Notes: a model not told the origin generated them from the sequence alone. Shown: positions 1-13,375, counted from the stretch's first letter. The stretch is 64,000 nt of DNA from Halomonas sp. LBP4 (GCF_003202205.1 NZ_PDOG01000004.1:70310-134309), one strand, 5' to 3'. Numbers and translations are program-made.

Positions 1-1309
<1,309 letters not shown>

Positions 1310-1317
<8 letters not shown>

Positions 1318-2374
1318 GGCGCTTCTCCAGCGGAATCAGCAGTCGGAATTCGGTTCGGCCAGGCGAGGAGTCACACTCGATCAACCCCTGGTGCTGGTGC
1401 AGGATCGCCTGGGCGATGGACAGGCCCAGGCCGCTGCCGTCGGCCCGCCCCGAGACCATCGGGTAGAAGAGCGTCTCGCGCAGCGTTGCGGGAATGCCCG
1501 GGCCGTTGTCGATGATCCCCACCTCGCACACCAGCCGGTGGCGCTCGGCCCCCAGGGTGAACTGGCGACGGGCCCGGGTCCGCAGCACCAGCCGCGGCTC
1601 GGGGATGCCGGCCTCGGTCATCGCCTCCACGGCGTTGCGTGCCACGTTGAGCGCCGCCTGGATCATCTGCGACTCGTCGCCGGCGAGATCGGGCAGGCTG
1701 GGATCGTAGTCGCGCTCGATATGCACCCCAGACTGCTCGACGATCAGCAGCGAGCGTACTCGTTCCAGCACCTTGTGGATGTTCAGCGGCTCATGGCGGG
1801 CCACCCGGTTGGGGCCCAGCATGGAGTCCACCAGGTCGCGCAGGCGGTCGACCTCCTCGACGATGATATGGGTGAACTCCTTGAGCCCGGGATCGTCGAG
1901 GTCACGCTCCAGCAGTTGGGCGGCGCCGCGGATCCCGCCCAGGGGGTTCTTGACCTCGTGGGCCAGTCCGCGGGTCAGTACCTTGATGGTCTCCTGGCGG
2001 GTCATCAGGGCCTCCTCCCGGGAGATGCGCATCAAGCGGTCACGCGGCTCGATTTCCAGCAGCAGCTCGTCGGCGCTGAGTGGCGTGACCGTGTAGTCCA
2101 CCGTGAGCGCCTCGCCACCGACCACCACCAGTCGCGCCTCGCGCTGGGTGAAGGGGTGGAACTCCTCGCGGGCCTTGTCGAGCACCTCGGCGATGCCGTC
2201 CTCACTGCCCACCACAGTGGTGAACGCGACGCCCTCGACCCGACTCAGGCTGACGGCCAGCAGGGCCTCGGCCGAGGGGTTCATCCAGCACAGGCGCAAC
2301 CGGCCATCCAGCAACAGTACCGCCGTGGTCAGGTGCTCCATCAAGCGTTGATACATCGGGTCTTCTCGAATCAT
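1310..2374 (-). CDS. glnL: Nitrogen regulation sensor histidine kinase NtrB (NR(II))
   Basis: Soluble histidine kinase/phosphatase that controls NtrC phosphorylation in response to PII. An N-terminal PAS-like domain (about residues 10-110) precedes the phospho-acceptor H-box LAHEVKNPLGG near residue 140. The ATPase domain has an N-box (NVARNAVEAM) and G-boxes (DNGPGIP, GSGLGLSIAQ). There is no membrane segment, as expected for the family. The start MIREDP gives about 354 residues, close to E. coli GlnL; a longer frame upstream starts without family similarity and would run towards the NtrC site. It overlaps glnG downstream. Confidence 0.95.
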
Positions 2375-2535
2375 GGCGTTGTCCCGCTCACCGTCCGTGG
2401 AGGGGCTGTGACCTCTCGGCTCCCACCGCCCCGTCCGGACATGGCAAGGCGTGCTGCCCATAGCACTGCAAGAAGCGCGCCAGCACCGGAAAGAGCGTCC
2501 TGGCGCCGTTTCGGTGCCCTCATGCCCCCCTTTTG

Positions 2536-2552
2536 TGCACCAAAATAGTGCA
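2536..2552. promoter_or_regulatory. NtrC binding site upstream of glnL
   Basis: TGCACCAAAATAGTGCA is a near-perfect match to the NtrC dyad TGCACY-N5-RGTGCA. It lies about 160 bp before the glnL start. In E. coli a site of the same type at glnL mediates NtrC control of the glnLG promoter. It is the third good NtrC site in the first 5.4 kb. Confidence 0.8.
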
Positions 2553-2644
2553 TTGAAGAAAGTGGCGCACGAAAGCGAGCCAGTGGATCGTCCCGCTGCA
2601 CCAGCAACGGGAATGTTAGCCCAGGGCGGGCACCAGGGGGGCCG

Positions 2645-2887
2645 TCAGGGGTGATGGGGGTCGAAGCGTCGCTTGAATCGGCGCCTCCCTTTCGGTCCGT
2701 CGAGTTCGTCACGGGAGGGCGAACGGCGCTCGAGGCGACGCCTCTCGCGGCGCCGCTCCTCCCGGTCCAGGGACTGGAACTCCAGGTCGACACTGCGGCG
2801 AATCCGCTCGGCGCGATCCATGGGATCAAGGGGCCGCTCGTCACGCGTCACGTCACGACAGGGCCTCGGACTGCCGTCCGGGCACAA
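2645..2887 (-). CDS. Small Arg-rich hypothetical protein
   Basis: An 80-residue frame, or about 58 residues if it starts at the internal Met in MDRAERIRR. It is very rich in Arg, Glu and Asp (EERRRERRRLERR) and probably helical. It sits between the DUF4124 gene and glnL, on the same strand and only 27 bases after the DUF4124 stop. No domain is recognised. Same-strand position and length favour a real gene. Low-complexity Arg-rich translation of GC-rich DNA is the alternative. Confidence 0.4.
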   Translation of the reverse strand: MCPDGSPRPCRDVTRDERPLDPMDRAERIRRSVDLEFQSLDREERRRERRRLERRSPSRDELDGPKGRRRFKRRFDPHHP

Positions 2888-2914
2888 CGGCCGGGGTGCC
2901 CGGCGAAGGGGCAG

Positions 2915-3493
2915 CTAATCGGGGCGGTTGGGATTCTGGGGCAGGTTGACGCTGGCCCGCTGCACGTAGAGGGTCACCGGCGGGGTACGATGGCGGACCT
3001 CGCCGTTGGCATCGAGCAGCTCGGCCTGCAGCACGTGCTCGCCGCGATCCAGGTTGGTGAGCATGAAGGCGCTGGTGTGCATGGCCGACTGACTGACCTG
3101 GCCATCCAGCAGCAGGCGCACCCGATGATCCTCGCGCAACTCGGGCTCGATGCCGAGCTCCACCTGCACATTGCCGGCATGGCCGGTCGGCAGCGTCTCC
3201 TCATGGGCCGGCGCGAGGATCCGGAAGCCGTCGTAGGGCATGAAGGGCTGCCCCGGCGAGGCGCTCACCGCCGCCGCACCGCTGCCCTCGACCCGCGGCA
3301 CCGCCTGCTCCCGGCGCACCTCGCGGGAGGGCACCACGGTGAGCGGCGAGAGCTCGACCTCCTCGCCGCCGCGGTCCGGATTGTCGGTGAAGACCACATT
3401 GCCCTGGGCATCGGTGGTGCGGTAGATGGTCTGGGCCTGGGCCGCGAGACTCACCGCAAGCCCGAGCGCCAGTACCGCCAGTGCCTTGTTCAT
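2915..3493 (-). CDS. DUF4124 domain-containing secreted protein
   Basis: About 192 residues. A clear signal peptide (MNKALAVLALGLAVSLAAQA) is followed by the DUF4124 signature IYRTTDAQGNVVFTDNP, seen in many gammaproteobacterial periplasmic proteins of unknown function. The C-terminal half (about residues 85-185) looks beta-rich and Ig-like (GHAGNVQVELGIEPEL, GEHVLQAELLDANGEV). The start was placed at the Met of the signal peptide rather than at an upstream Met whose leader overlaps the glnA terminator. DUF4124 genes commonly sit between glnA and ntrB in this group; their role is unknown. Confidence 0.85.
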   Translation of the reverse strand: MNKALAVLALGLAVSLAAQAQTIYRTTDAQGNVVFTDNPDRGGEEVELSPLTVVPSREVRREQAVPRVEGSGAAAVSASPGQPFMPYDGFRILAPAHEETLPTGHAGNVQVELGIEPELREDHRVRLLLDGQVSQSAMHTSAFMLTNLDRGEHVLQAELLDANGEVRHRTPPVTLYVQRASVNLPQNPNRPD

Positions 3494-3593
3494 GCCTGCT
3501 CCCCCGCGTCGGTGCCGATGCCTTCCGGGAACACCGGCCCTGTCGCTCATCTGGTCTTGCCCACGTTGCTTCTTGGATAGTGTACGAAAGAAA

Positions 3594-3621
3594 GGGGTTC
3601 CGCCATGGCGGAACCCCTTTT
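3594..3621. terminator. Intrinsic terminator after glnA
   Basis: A perfect 24-bp palindrome built from arms GGGGTTCCGCCA and TGGCGGAACCCC, with T-rich sequence on each side. It can work in both directions. On the minus strand it lies just after the glnA stop and separates glnA from the DUF4124 gene. Confidence 0.85.
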
Positions 3622-3671
3622 CCCTTCGACGCACCGGGGCGCCGTGCTGGCCGGCCCCGCAGGGCCGGGAA

Positions 3672-5078
3672 TCAGCAGCTGTAGTACATGTCGAACTCGA
3701 CCGGATGGGTGGACATGCGGATACGCTCGACGTCTTCCATCTTGAGCTCGATGTAGGCGTCGATCATCTCGTCGGTGAAGACACCGCCCTCGGTGAGGAA
3801 GGCGCGATCGGCGTCCAGCGCCTCCAGCGCCTGGTCCAGGCCGCTGGCCACGGTCGGCACGGCCTTGCCCTCTTCCGGCGGCAGGTCGTAGAGGTTCTTG
3901 TCCATGGCATCGCCCGGATGGATCTTGTTCTTGATGCCGTCGATACCGGCCATCAGCATCGCCGCGAAGGCCAGGTAGGGGTTGGCGGTCGGATCCGGGA
4001 AGCGGCACTCGACGCGCTTGCCCTTGGGGCTGGCGGTATAGGGGATGCGGATGGAGGCGGAGCGGTTGCGGGCGCTGTAAGCCAGCATCACCGGCGCCTC
4101 GAAGCCCGGCACCAGCCGCTTGTAGGAGTTGGTGGAGGCGTTGGTGAAGGCGTTCAGGGCGCGGGCGTGCTTGATGATGCCGCCGATGTAGTAGAGCGCC
4201 ATCTCGGAGAGACCCGCGTACTCGTCACCGGCGAACTGGTTGACGCCATCCTTCCAGAACGACTGGTGGACGTGCATGCCGCTGCCGTTGTCGCCGACCA
4301 GCGGCTTGGGCATGAAGGTGGCGGTCTTGCCATAGGCGTGGGCCACGTTGTGGACGACGTACTTCATCTCCTGAAGTTCGTCGGCCTTCTTCACCAGGGT
4401 GTTGAACTTGACGCCGATCTCGTTCTGGCCGGCGTTGGCCACCTCGTGGTGGTGCACCTCGACGCGCTGGCCGATGGCCTCCAGGGTGTTGCACATGGCA
4501 CCGCGGATGTCGTGGAAGCTGTCCACCGGCGGGACCGGGAAGTAGCCGCCCTTGACGCGCGGACGGTGTGCCAGGTTGCCGCCCTCGATGGGACGGTCGG
4601 TGGACCAGGCACCCTCTTCCGAGGAGATCTTGTACATGGCGCCTTCGATGTCAGCCTTCCAGTGCACCTCGTCGAAGATGAAGAACTCGGGCTCCGGGCC
4701 GAAGAAGGCGGTATCGCCCAGGCCGCTGGACTGCAGGTAGGCCTCGGCGCGCTTGGCGATGGAGCGCGGGTCGCGGTCATAGCCCTGCATGGTGGCCGGC
4801 TCGATGATGTCGCAGCGCAGCACCAGGGTGGCGTCCTCGGTGAAGGGGTCGAGGAAGGCGGTGCCATCTTCCGGACGCAGGATCATGTCCGACTCGTTGA
4901 TGCCCTTCCAGCCGGAAATCGAGGAGCCGTCGAACATCTGGCCGTTCTCGAAGAACTCCTCGTCGACGTCACGGGCCGGGATGGAGACGTGCTGCTCCTT
5001 GCCTTTGGTATCGGTGAAACGCAGATCGATCCACTTGACGTCATGTTCTTCGATCAGGGCGAGAGTCTTGGCAGGCAT
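3672..5078 (-). CDS. glnA: Glutamine synthetase, type I
   Basis: 468 residues; makes glutamine from glutamate, ammonia and ATP as a cytoplasmic dodecamer. Family features are present: an N-terminal beta-grasp region ([16 protein letters not shown]), the signature FDGSSISGW, the ATP-binding stretch [16 protein letters not shown], and the adenylylation Tyr in [10 protein letters not shown]. This makes it the GlnE-regulated GSI-beta class. The ATG at 5078 is preceded by GGAGGACA at good spacing; an in-frame Met four codons upstream lacks this and was rejected. The upstream region carries a sigma-54 promoter and two NtrC sites. Confidence 0.98.
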   Translation of the reverse strand: MPAKTLALIEEHDVKWIDLRFTDTKGKEQHVSIPARDVDEEFFENGQMFDGSSISGWKGINESDMILRPEDGTAFLDPFTEDATLVLRCDIIEPATMQGYDRDPRSIAKRAEAYLQSSGLGDTAFFGPEPEFFIFDEVHWKADIEGAMYKISSEEGAWSTDRPIEGGNLAHRPRVKGGYFPVPPVDSFHDIRGAMCNTLEAIGQRVEVHHHEVANAGQNEIGVKFNTLVKKADELQEMKYVVHNVAHAYGKTATFMPKPLVGDNGSGMHVHQSFWKDGVNQFAGDEYAGLSEMALYYIGGIIKHARALNAFTNASTNSYKRLVPGFEAPVMLAYSARNRSASIRIPYTASPKGKRVECRFPDPTANPYLAFAAMLMAGIDGIKNKIHPGDAMDKNLYDLPPEEGKAVPTVASGLDQALEALDADRAFLTEGGVFTDEMIDAYIELKMEDVERIRMSTHPVEFDMYYSC

Positions 5079-5227
5079 GTTGTCCTCCACTGTGAGCTTG
5101 GCTCGATATGTTGGGATGATGATCCACTGGCGCTGGTCGGCCCAGCGAGAGTTTTATCACGTCGCAGGCATCCTGCCCACGTCCGCCATGCGCGAACATG
5201 GCGCTGGCCAAATCAATGCAGGCGGCG

Positions 5228-5243
5228 TGCCATAATTGCACCA
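5228..5243 (-). promoter_or_regulatory. Sigma-54 (-24/-12) promoter of glnA
   Basis: On the minus strand the sequence is TGGTGCAATTATGGCA, with GG and GC elements at the exact sigma-54 spacing (compare TGGCAC-N5-TTGCA). The predicted start site is near 5217, about 140 bases before the glnA start codon. The paired NtrC sites upstream at about -155 and -186 support the call. Confidence 0.65.
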
Positions 5244-5363
5244 GCATGACGTGCCATCACGGCAACCACTTTATTTCATTGAATTTTCCCATGCGGCATG
5301 AAGCACTCTCCTGCACCATGCCGGCCGCATCTCGCCTGGGGAGGCTTCGCAAGGCCCCATCAC

Positions 5364-5380
5364 GGCACCCTATTGGTGCA
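5364..5380. promoter_or_regulatory. NtrC site 1 of glnA
   Basis: GGCACCCTATTGGTGCA differs from the NtrC dyad consensus only at the first base. Its centre lies 31 bp from that of the second site, i.e. about three helical turns on the same face, as at E. coli glnAp2. Confidence 0.8.
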
Positions 5381-5394
5381 CAAAGAAAGACCAT

Positions 5395-5411
5395 TGCACA
5401 ATAATGGCGCA
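5395..5411. promoter_or_regulatory. NtrC site 2 of glnA
   Basis: TGCACAATAATGGCGCA matches the NtrC dyad with one changed base in the right half. Together with site 1 it forms a tandem enhancer upstream of the sigma-54 promoter. Confidence 0.7.
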
Positions 5412-5636
5412 TGGCTGACGCCGGCCCGCGCTACGGCGGCCTTGCTGATAGCACGGCTCATGCCGTCACAGGGCAGACCTCCTCCTCGTGCCCCAGGAAT
5501 TTCACCCGGGAAACGCATTGATACGCTTAACAACCAAAAACTACACTCAATTACACACAGGCACCGGTTCGGGAACGCCCGCGTTTCGGCCCCGGCGCCA
5601 TGGCATGGTGTCCAGTCCAGCGGAGCGCACCCGAGC

Positions 5637-6176
5637 ATGTTTGCTTGCAGCATTTTCCTCGATGCCCGCTCCACGGGCACTAGCCTCCCCAGGCGCCTGG
5701 CGGCGCTTCAGAGGCTGCTGCGGGGCCGGGACGGCCGTATCGAGCTGCTGCTGGTCGACGACACCGCCGACCCGCGACTCCCCAGGCTCGCCAATCGCTT
5801 CGGTGTCCGCCTGCTACCCTGCGCGAACGAGCCACTGGGCGGCCGCCTCAACGCCGCGGTGGCACGCAGCCAGGGGACGGTGCTGATCTTTCCCGCGCCG
5901 ACCCTGCCCATCCCTACCGACTGGCTCGCCGTGGTCGTCGACGGGGTCGAGCATCGCGCCTGGGATGTCATGGTCCTGCCCTCGGGGTCCCGCGGCCCGG
6001 CCACCCGGCTGTGGCAATGGCTGCGCCGCGCACCTCCTGCCGACACCCTGTGCGTGGTACGGGAGTGGTTCGACCGCATCGGCGGCTTCGACCCCTCGCT
6101 GGACACAAGGGCCCTCCCCGAGCTGCTGGAGCGACTGCGCGCCTGCCAGGCCCGGGTCCACTCCCGGTTCCGCTGA
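5637..6176 (+). CDS. Short glycosyltransferase family 2-like protein
   Basis: About 179 residues with GT2 fold features: an N-terminal strand and nucleotide-binding start (RIELLLVDDTADPRLPRLANRF), then GGRLNAAVARSQGTVLIF, which parallels the GT2 motif 'GxAxNxGxxxAxGxxllFLHADT'. The metal-binding DXD/HAD equivalent is replaced by PAPT, and the protein is shorter than usual for the family (about 220 residues). It may therefore be inactive or use another mechanism. The start is the Met at FACSIFLD; a longer open frame upstream overlaps the glnA regulatory sites and has no family similarity. Convergent with the XRE gene. Confidence 0.55.
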   Translation: MFACSIFLDARSTGTSLPRRLAALQRLLRGRDGRIELLLVDDTADPRLPRLANRFGVRLLPCANEPLGGRLNAAVARSQGTVLIFPAPTLPIPTDWLAVVVDGVEHRAWDVMVLPSGSRGPATRLWQWLRRAPPADTLCVVREWFDRIGGFDPSLDTRALPELLERLRACQARVHSRFR

Positions 6177-6189
6177 GGCCGCCCGGCCA

Positions 6190-6777
6190 TCACTGATAGG
6201 TCACGACCAGAAAGCCTACCAGCTCCTCGTCACTGATGTTCTCGATGGTGTGCTCCAGGTCGGCGTGGTAGTGGGCGGAATCGCCGGGACCCAGGACACA
6301 GCGATTGTCGCCGGCCTGCACCCGGGCGCTGCCCCGGGTGACGGTCAGGAGCTCGCGGGTCCCCTCGAAGTGCGGCGCACTGTGCAGGCGGGCACGCGGG
6401 GCGAGGCACAGCTCGTAGAACTCCACGCTCTTCTCCAGGTGCAGGGGGGAAAGCGTGCGGATCCGACACTCCTGGTCGTCGCGAAACATCTGGCTGGCAT
6501 CGTCACGGCGCACGATCTCGATCCGGGAGGCGGTCCAGGGCTGATCCACCAGTTCGCCGATGTTCAGGCCAAAGGCCTGGGCAATGCGCAGGGTCACCGC
6601 CAGGGTGGGGTTGGCCCGGCCACGTTCGATCTGGCTGAGCATCGAGCGGCTGACCCCCGAGGCGGCCGCCAGTTGCTCCAGGGTCAGATTGCGCTTCTTG
6701 CGCAGCTCGATCACGCGACTCGACAGCACCTGGCTGCCCACATCGCCGTGCTGATCCCGACTGACTGTTCTACCGTT
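6190..6777 (-). CDS. XRE-family transcriptional regulator with C-terminal cupin domain
   Basis: A helix-turn-helix ([38 protein letters not shown] cut into its usual helices, about residues 22-75) is joined to a C-terminal cupin (about 105-190; [34 protein letters not shown]). This class usually senses a small metabolite and represses a neighbouring catabolic gene. It is divergent from tdh-kbl, so threonine catabolism is the likely target. No ATG start is available: the TTG at 6777 follows GAGGT at good spacing, and a TTG at 6807 is a longer alternative. In the intergenic region GAACCGTTC is a short palindrome that could be its operator. Confidence 0.85.
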   Translation of the reverse strand, partial: NGRTVSRDQHGDVGSQVLSSRVIELRKKRNLTLEQLAAASGVSRSMLSQIERGRANPTLAVTLRIAQAFGLNIGELVDQPWTASRIEIVRRDDASQMFRDDQECRIRTLSPLHLEKSVEFYELCLAPRARLHSAPHFEGTRELLTVTRGSARVQAGDNRCVLGPGDSAHYHADLEHTIENISDEELVGFLVVTYQ

Positions 6778-6980
6778 CAAGCAAGGCACCTCGTTGTCAT
6801 GCGGCAAGGTCTCGTGTCCACCAGGCCCGCTTCCTTCACGGCACTAATCCACTATGTGAGAAAAAACTCTTGTATGGTGGAACCGTTCTGCAATACTGGA
6901 TAATGTTCTTGCATACTAAACGCCTTGCGACAGATTGCCAGGGCCCCGATACAACCACGCACAGGCAAGGGGATAGGGTC

Positions 6981-8006
6981 ATGAAAGCACTGGTCAAGCG
7001 AGAGGCCGCGCCGGGCCTATGGCTGGAGGAGGTTCCCGACCCCGAGGTCGGCATCAATGATGTCCTGATCCGGGTGAAGCGCACCGCCATCTGCGGAACC
7101 GACATGCACATCTATCACTGGGACGGCTGGGCCCGGAAGACCATTCCCGTGCCGATGGTCGTCGGTCACGAGTTCGTCGGCGAGATCGTCGCGGTCGGCT
7201 CCAACGTCAATGACTTCCATCCCGGCCAGATCGTCTCCGGCGAGGGCCACGTGGTCTGCGGCCGCTGCCGCAACTGCCTGGCCGGCCGGCGCCACCTCTG
7301 CGCCCATACCAGCGGCATCGGGGTGAACCGGCCCGGTGCCTTCGCCGAGTACGTGGCCCTGCCCATGTCCAACGTCTGGGAGCACCGGCCGGGCATCGAC
7401 CTCGACGTGGCGGCGCTGTTCGACCCGCTGGGCAATGCCGTGCATACCGCCCTGCAGTACGACCTGCTCGGCGAGGACGTGCTGATCACCGGCGCGGGGC
7501 CCATCGGCGCCATGGCCGCGGCGGTCTGCCGTCACGCCGGAGCGCGCCACGTGGTGATCACCGACCTCAATCCCGGGCGCCTGGCCCTGGCCGCCCGCCT
7601 GGGCGCCACGCGCACCGTCGACGTGCGCCGCGAGAGCCTGGCCGAGGTGCAGCGCGACCTGGGCCTCCACGAGGGCTTCGATGTGGGGCTCGAGATGTCC
7701 GGCAACCCCGACGCCTTCCGCGACATGCTGGCCAACATGTGCCACGGCGGCAGGGTGGCGCTGCTCGGCATTCCCAGCGAGGAGATGGCCATCGACTGGA
7801 ACACCGTGATCTTCAACATGCTGACGCTGAAGGGGATCTACGGCCGCGAGATGTACGAGACCTGGTACAAGATGTCGGTGATGGTCGACTCCGGGCTCGA
7901 CATCTCGCCGGTGATCACCCATCGGCTCCCCTACACCGACTTCCAGCAGGGCTTCGATGCCATGCACGCCGGCGAGGCCAGCAAGGTCGTCCTCAATTGG
8001 GAGTAA
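6981..8006 (+). CDS. tdh: L-threonine 3-dehydrogenase
   Basis: 341 residues, the same length as E. coli Tdh. Zinc-dependent NAD-linked medium-chain dehydrogenase that oxidises threonine to 2-amino-3-ketobutyrate. Visible features are the catalytic zinc Cys in [20 protein letters not shown], the structural-zinc Cys cluster [15 protein letters not shown], and the Rossmann loop [10 protein letters not shown]. The start MKALVKREA matches the family; an upstream in-frame Met was rejected. The kbl gene begins 4 bases after the stop, forming the classic two-gene pathway to glycine and acetyl-CoA. Confidence 0.97.
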   Translation: MKALVKREAAPGLWLEEVPDPEVGINDVLIRVKRTAICGTDMHIYHWDGWARKTIPVPMVVGHEFVGEIVAVGSNVNDFHPGQIVSGEGHVVCGRCRNCLAGRRHLCAHTSGIGVNRPGAFAEYVALPMSNVWEHRPGIDLDVAALFDPLGNAVHTALQYDLLGEDVLITGAGPIGAMAAAVCRHAGARHVVITDLNPGRLALAARLGATRTVDVRRESLAEVQRDLGLHEGFDVGLEMSGNPDAFRDMLANMCHGGRVALLGIPSEEMAIDWNTVIFNMLTLKGIYGREMYETWYKMSVMVDSGLDISPVITHRLPYTDFQQGFDAMHAGEASKVVLNWE

Positions 8007-8010
8007 CACC

Positions 8011-9210
8011 ATGTACGGCAACTTTCAGCACCACCTGCGCGGCGAGCTCGACGCCATCGAGTCGGCCGGGCTCTACAAGCACGAGCGCCAGCTGACCACC
8101 CCCCAGGGGGCCCGTGTCGGCATCCAGGAGGGCCGCGAGGTGCTCAACCTCTGCGCCAACAACTATCTCGGCCTGGCCCAGCATCCGGCGGTCAATGCCG
8201 CCGCCGCGGAGGGCCTCGCACAGTGGGGCTACGGCATGGCCTCGGTGCGCTTCATCTGCGGCACCCAGACCCTGCACAAGCAACTGGAGCAGCGGCTGAG
8301 CGAGTTCCTCGGCACCGAGGACACCATCCTCTACCCCTCCTGCTTCGACGCCAACGGCGGGCTGTTCGAGACCCTGCTGGGTGCCGAGGACGCCGTCATC
8401 TCCGACGAGCTCAACCATGCCAGCATCATCGACGGCATCCGGCTGAGCAAGGCGCGGCGCTACCGCTACCGCAACAGCGACATGGCCGACCTCGAGGCCC
8501 AGCTCCAGGCCGCCGACCGGGACGGCGCCCGCTTCAAGCTGATCACCACCGACGGCGTCTTCTCCATGGACGGCTACATCGCCAGGCTCGACGAGATCTG
8601 CGACCTGGCCGAGCGCCATGGTGCCCTGGTGCACTTCGACGACTGCCACGCTACCGGCTTCCTCGGCGCCGGCGGGCGCGGCACTCACGAGCGCCTGGGC
8701 TGCATGGACCGGGTGGACATCACCACCGGCACCCTGGGCAAGGCCCTGGGCGGCGCCAGCGGCGGTTACACCAGCGGCAGGCGCGAGGTGATCGAGCTGC
8801 TGCGCCAGCGCTCGCGCCCCTACCTGTTCTCCAACACCGTCGCACCGCCGGTGGTGGCCGGTGCCCTGAAGGCGCTGGAGCTGGCCGCCGGATCCGGCGA
8901 GCTGCGCACGCGGCTCAAGGACAACACCGCCTTCTTCCGAGCCGGCCTGGAATCCCTGGGGTTCACCCTGCTCCCCGGCGAGCACCCCATCGTGCCGGTG
9001 ATGCTGAACGATGCCGCCGTCGCCGGCCGGTTCGCCGAGGCCATGCTCGAGGAGGGCATCTACGTCACCGCCTTCTCCTACCCCGTGGTGCCGAAGGGCA
9101 AGGCCCGCATCCGTACCCAGCTGTCGGCGGCCTTCGAGCGCGACGACCTGGAATTCGCCCTGGCGGCCTTCGGCCGGGTGAAGCGGCGCCTGGCCATCGA
9201 CGGGGGCTGA
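8011..9210 (+). CDS. kbl: 2-amino-3-ketobutyrate coenzyme A ligase (glycine C-acetyltransferase)
   Basis: 399 residues; a PLP enzyme of the alpha-oxoamine synthase family that cleaves 2-amino-3-ketobutyrate with CoA to glycine and acetyl-CoA. Diagnostic stretches are [39 protein letters not shown] and [15 protein letters not shown], with the PLP lysine in [15 protein letters not shown]. It directly follows tdh and ends at a strong hairpin, so the two genes are one operon. Confidence 0.97.
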   Translation: MYGNFQHHLRGELDAIESAGLYKHERQLTTPQGARVGIQEGREVLNLCANNYLGLAQHPAVNAAAAEGLAQWGYGMASVRFICGTQTLHKQLEQRLSEFLGTEDTILYPSCFDANGGLFETLLGAEDAVISDELNHASIIDGIRLSKARRYRYRNSDMADLEAQLQAADRDGARFKLITTDGVFSMDGYIARLDEICDLAERHGALVHFDDCHATGFLGAGGRGTHERLGCMDRVDITTGTLGKALGGASGGYTSGRREVIELLRQRSRPYLFSNTVAPPVVAGALKALELAAGSGELRTRLKDNTAFFRAGLESLGFTLLPGEHPIVPVMLNDAAVAGRFAEAMLEEGIYVTAFSYPVVPKGKARIRTQLSAAFERDDLEFALAAFGRVKRRLAIDGG

Positions 9211-9219
9211 TCCGCCACG

Positions 9220-9256
9220 CCCCGCCCGCCACCGTGGAGGCGGGTGGGGCGATTTT
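9220..9256 (+). terminator. Likely intrinsic terminator after kbl
   Basis: Arms CCCCGCCCGCC and GGCGGGTGGGG enclose an 8-base loop and are followed by CGATTTT. The stem is strong but the T-run is short. Confidence 0.6.
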
Positions 9257-9404
9257 CCGTCGGAGCGCCATTTCCGGCCGTCGCCAAGCCATTGAATTCC
9301 CGCACCGGGGCCCTCGTCTCGTGGGATAACCGCCGACAGTGCTGGTAGGGGCCACCGCCCTGGCTTTATAATGCGTCCCCACTTTTTCCCAGCAGGATCG
9401 CGTC

Positions 9405-11231
<1,827 letters not shown>

Positions 11232-11422
11232 TCGCTGACCGGCATCAGGCCGCCTTTCCCGAACCGACCCCCGAAAGTTGGACACTGGTCCAACCGTAGG
11301 GGGTTTTGGTTGTTTGGCACCCGCCCGCGACGGCCCACCTTGGCATTCCCGGCCACTCGGCTAGGCTCAGGGAAGCGGGGGCGGCATGCCCCCGCACCAT
11401 GTCCAGCAGAGGAGACCGCGTC

Positions 11423-11749
11423 ATGCACAAGCACGTCGATTGGGACGATCCGGGCGCCGATAGCGTGATACGCCACTTCGAACGGGACCCCGCGGGCTAC
11501 GCCGCCCCGGGGCCCGGCGACATCCTCTCGGCGCGCCACGAGGGGGCCACCGTGCGGGTCAGGGTCGAGGCCTACGTCGAAGGCACCAGCATCGGCGAGG
11601 TGGTGGCGCTGATCTCGGCCGACAACGGCCGGCGCATGAAGTCCCACGGCAAGCTCGCCCTGGGCGACACCGTGCGCCTGCCCGACGCCAGCCGGGCCCT
11701 GGAGCCGCAACGCGACCCCCGCGAAGACGACAGCGAAGCGCGGGGCTGA
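11423..11749 (+). CDS. Hypothetical protein
   Basis: 108 residues with an acidic N-terminus (MHKHVDWDDPGADSVIRHF) and a beta-rich middle (GATVRVRVEAYVEGTSIGEVVALIS). There is no signal peptide or membrane segment and no family is recognised. The chosen ATG has GAGGAG at good spacing; in-frame upstream Mets do not. It stands alone between typA and the transporter gene. Confidence 0.7.
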   Translation: MHKHVDWDDPGADSVIRHFERDPAGYAAPGPGDILSARHEGATVRVRVEAYVEGTSIGEVVALISADNGRRMKSHGKLALGDTVRLPDASRALEPQRDPREDDSEARG

Positions 11750-11929
11750 TCCAGCGGGACGATACCATAGCGTGTCCTTAACGCACCCTAAACGATCGCC
11801 CACTAGTCAGGCAGCGGGGTAATGACGCAAAGTTGGCGCCTGCGTCGGGACATGCCCCAACGCTGCACACTCCGGCCCACCAGGCCGACCCGAGGCCCAC
11901 AAGGCCGATCAGGAACACCCGGAACCTTC

Positions 11930-13375
11930 ATGAGCACGCACAACGTCTGGACACACAAGGGCACCTTCCTGCTGGCCGCCGTCGGCTCGGCGGTGGGGCT
12001 CGGCAACCTGTGGCGCTTCCCCTATCTCACCGGCGAGAACGGCGGCGGTGCCTTCATCCTGGTCTATGCCCTGACCATCTTCGCCGTGGGCATCCCGATC
12101 CTGATCGCCGAGACCATGCTCGGTCGGGCCAGTCGCCGCAGCCCGATCATGGGCATGCGCCACCTGACCCGGACCCACCACGCCTCGCGGGCCTGGGAGT
12201 CGATCGGCTGGCTGGGCGCCTCCTCGGCCTTCCTGATCCTCAGTTTCTATTCGGTGATCGCCGGCTGGGCGATCCACTATACCTGGCAGATGCTCACCGG
12301 CTCGCTCACCGGCGCCGATGCCGAGACCATCGGGGCCGGCTTCGACGCCCTGCTCGCCTCACCAGGCCTGCTGACCCTCTACCACACCCTCTTCATCATC
12401 GCCTCCGGCCTCATCGTCGGCATGGGCATCCACCGGGGCATCGAGAGCAGCCTGCGCATCATGATGCCGTCACTGTTCGTGATCCTGCTGGTGGTACTCG
12501 CCTACGGCATCGCCAACGGCGATATCGGGGCCGCGGCCAGCTTCCTGTTCACCTTCAACCTCGCCGACCTGAGCCTCGAGGGCTGGCTGCAGGCCATGGG
12601 GCAGTCGTTCTTCACCCTGAGTCTCGGCATGGGCGCGATCATGGCCTACGGCGCCTACATGTCCAGCGAGGCCTCGCTGACCCGCACCGCCATCGCCATC
12701 GCCGTCGTCGACACCGCCGTGGCCATGGTCGCCGGCCTGGCGATTTTCTCGCTGGTGTTCGGTGCCGGCCTGGGCCCGGGCCAGGGCCCCGGCCTGATGT
12801 TCGTCACCCTGCCCCTGGCCTTCGCCGAGATGCCCTTCGGCGCGCTGATCGGCGGGGTCTTCTTCATCCTGGTGCTGGGAGCGGCCATCAGCTCCTCGAT
12901 CTCGCTGATCGAACCGGTAGCCGCCTTCCTGGTCGAGCGCTTCGACCTGACCCGCCCCCAGGCCGTAACCCTCATGGTGGTGGCCAGCTGGGCGCTGGGC
13001 CTGCTCACCGTCACCAGCTTCAACGTCTGGGCCGAGGGTACCCTCTTCCACGCCCTGTTCGGCCGCAGCGCCTTCGACCTCATCGAACTGCTGACCAACA
13101 TCTTCATGCCGCTGGGCGGCCTGCTGATCGCCCTGTTCGCCGGCTGGGCCCTGACCCACTCCGAGGTGATGAAGGAGATGCGCACGAGCGAGGCCTGGTT
13201 CACCGTCTGGCGCTTCCTGGTGCGCTTCGTCGCCCCGGCCGCGGTGGCCTTCGTCTTCCTGCGCAGCATCCCGCAGGTGGAGGGCTACCTGATCCCGACC
13301 ATCGGCGCCCTGGTGATCGTCGGCGCCTTCGCCGCCGGCCGCACCTTCCTGGTGGAGCCTAGCCAGGAGCCGTGA
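11930..13375 (+). CDS. Sodium-dependent transporter, NSS (SNF) family
   Basis: 481 residues with about 11-12 membrane segments. The family signature is complete near the N-terminus: GSAVGLGNLWRFPYLTGENGGGAFILVY, split here over helix 1 with its sodium and substrate residues. These proteins couple sodium influx to uptake of amino acids or related solutes, which fits a halophile. The substrate cannot be told from sequence. The start is the Met in STHNVWTHKG; an upstream Met in the same frame lacks similarity. Confidence 0.92.
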   Translation: MSTHNVWTHKGTFLLAAVGSAVGLGNLWRFPYLTGENGGGAFILVYALTIFAVGIPILIAETMLGRASRRSPIMGMRHLTRTHHASRAWESIGWLGASSAFLILSFYSVIAGWAIHYTWQMLTGSLTGADAETIGAGFDALLASPGLLTLYHTLFIIASGLIVGMGIHRGIESSLRIMMPSLFVILLVVLAYGIANGDIGAAASFLFTFNLADLSLEGWLQAMGQSFFTLSLGMGAIMAYGAYMSSEASLTRTAIAIAVVDTAVAMVAGLAIFSLVFGAGLGPGQGPGLMFVTLPLAFAEMPFGALIGGVFFILVLGAAISSSISLIEPVAAFLVERFDLTRPQAVTLMVVASWALGLLTVTSFNVWAEGTLFHALFGRSAFDLIELLTNIFMPLGGLLIALFAGWALTHSEVMKEMRTSEAWFTVWRFLVRFVAPAAVAFVFLRSIPQVEGYLIPTIGALVIVGAFAAGRTFLVEPSQEP

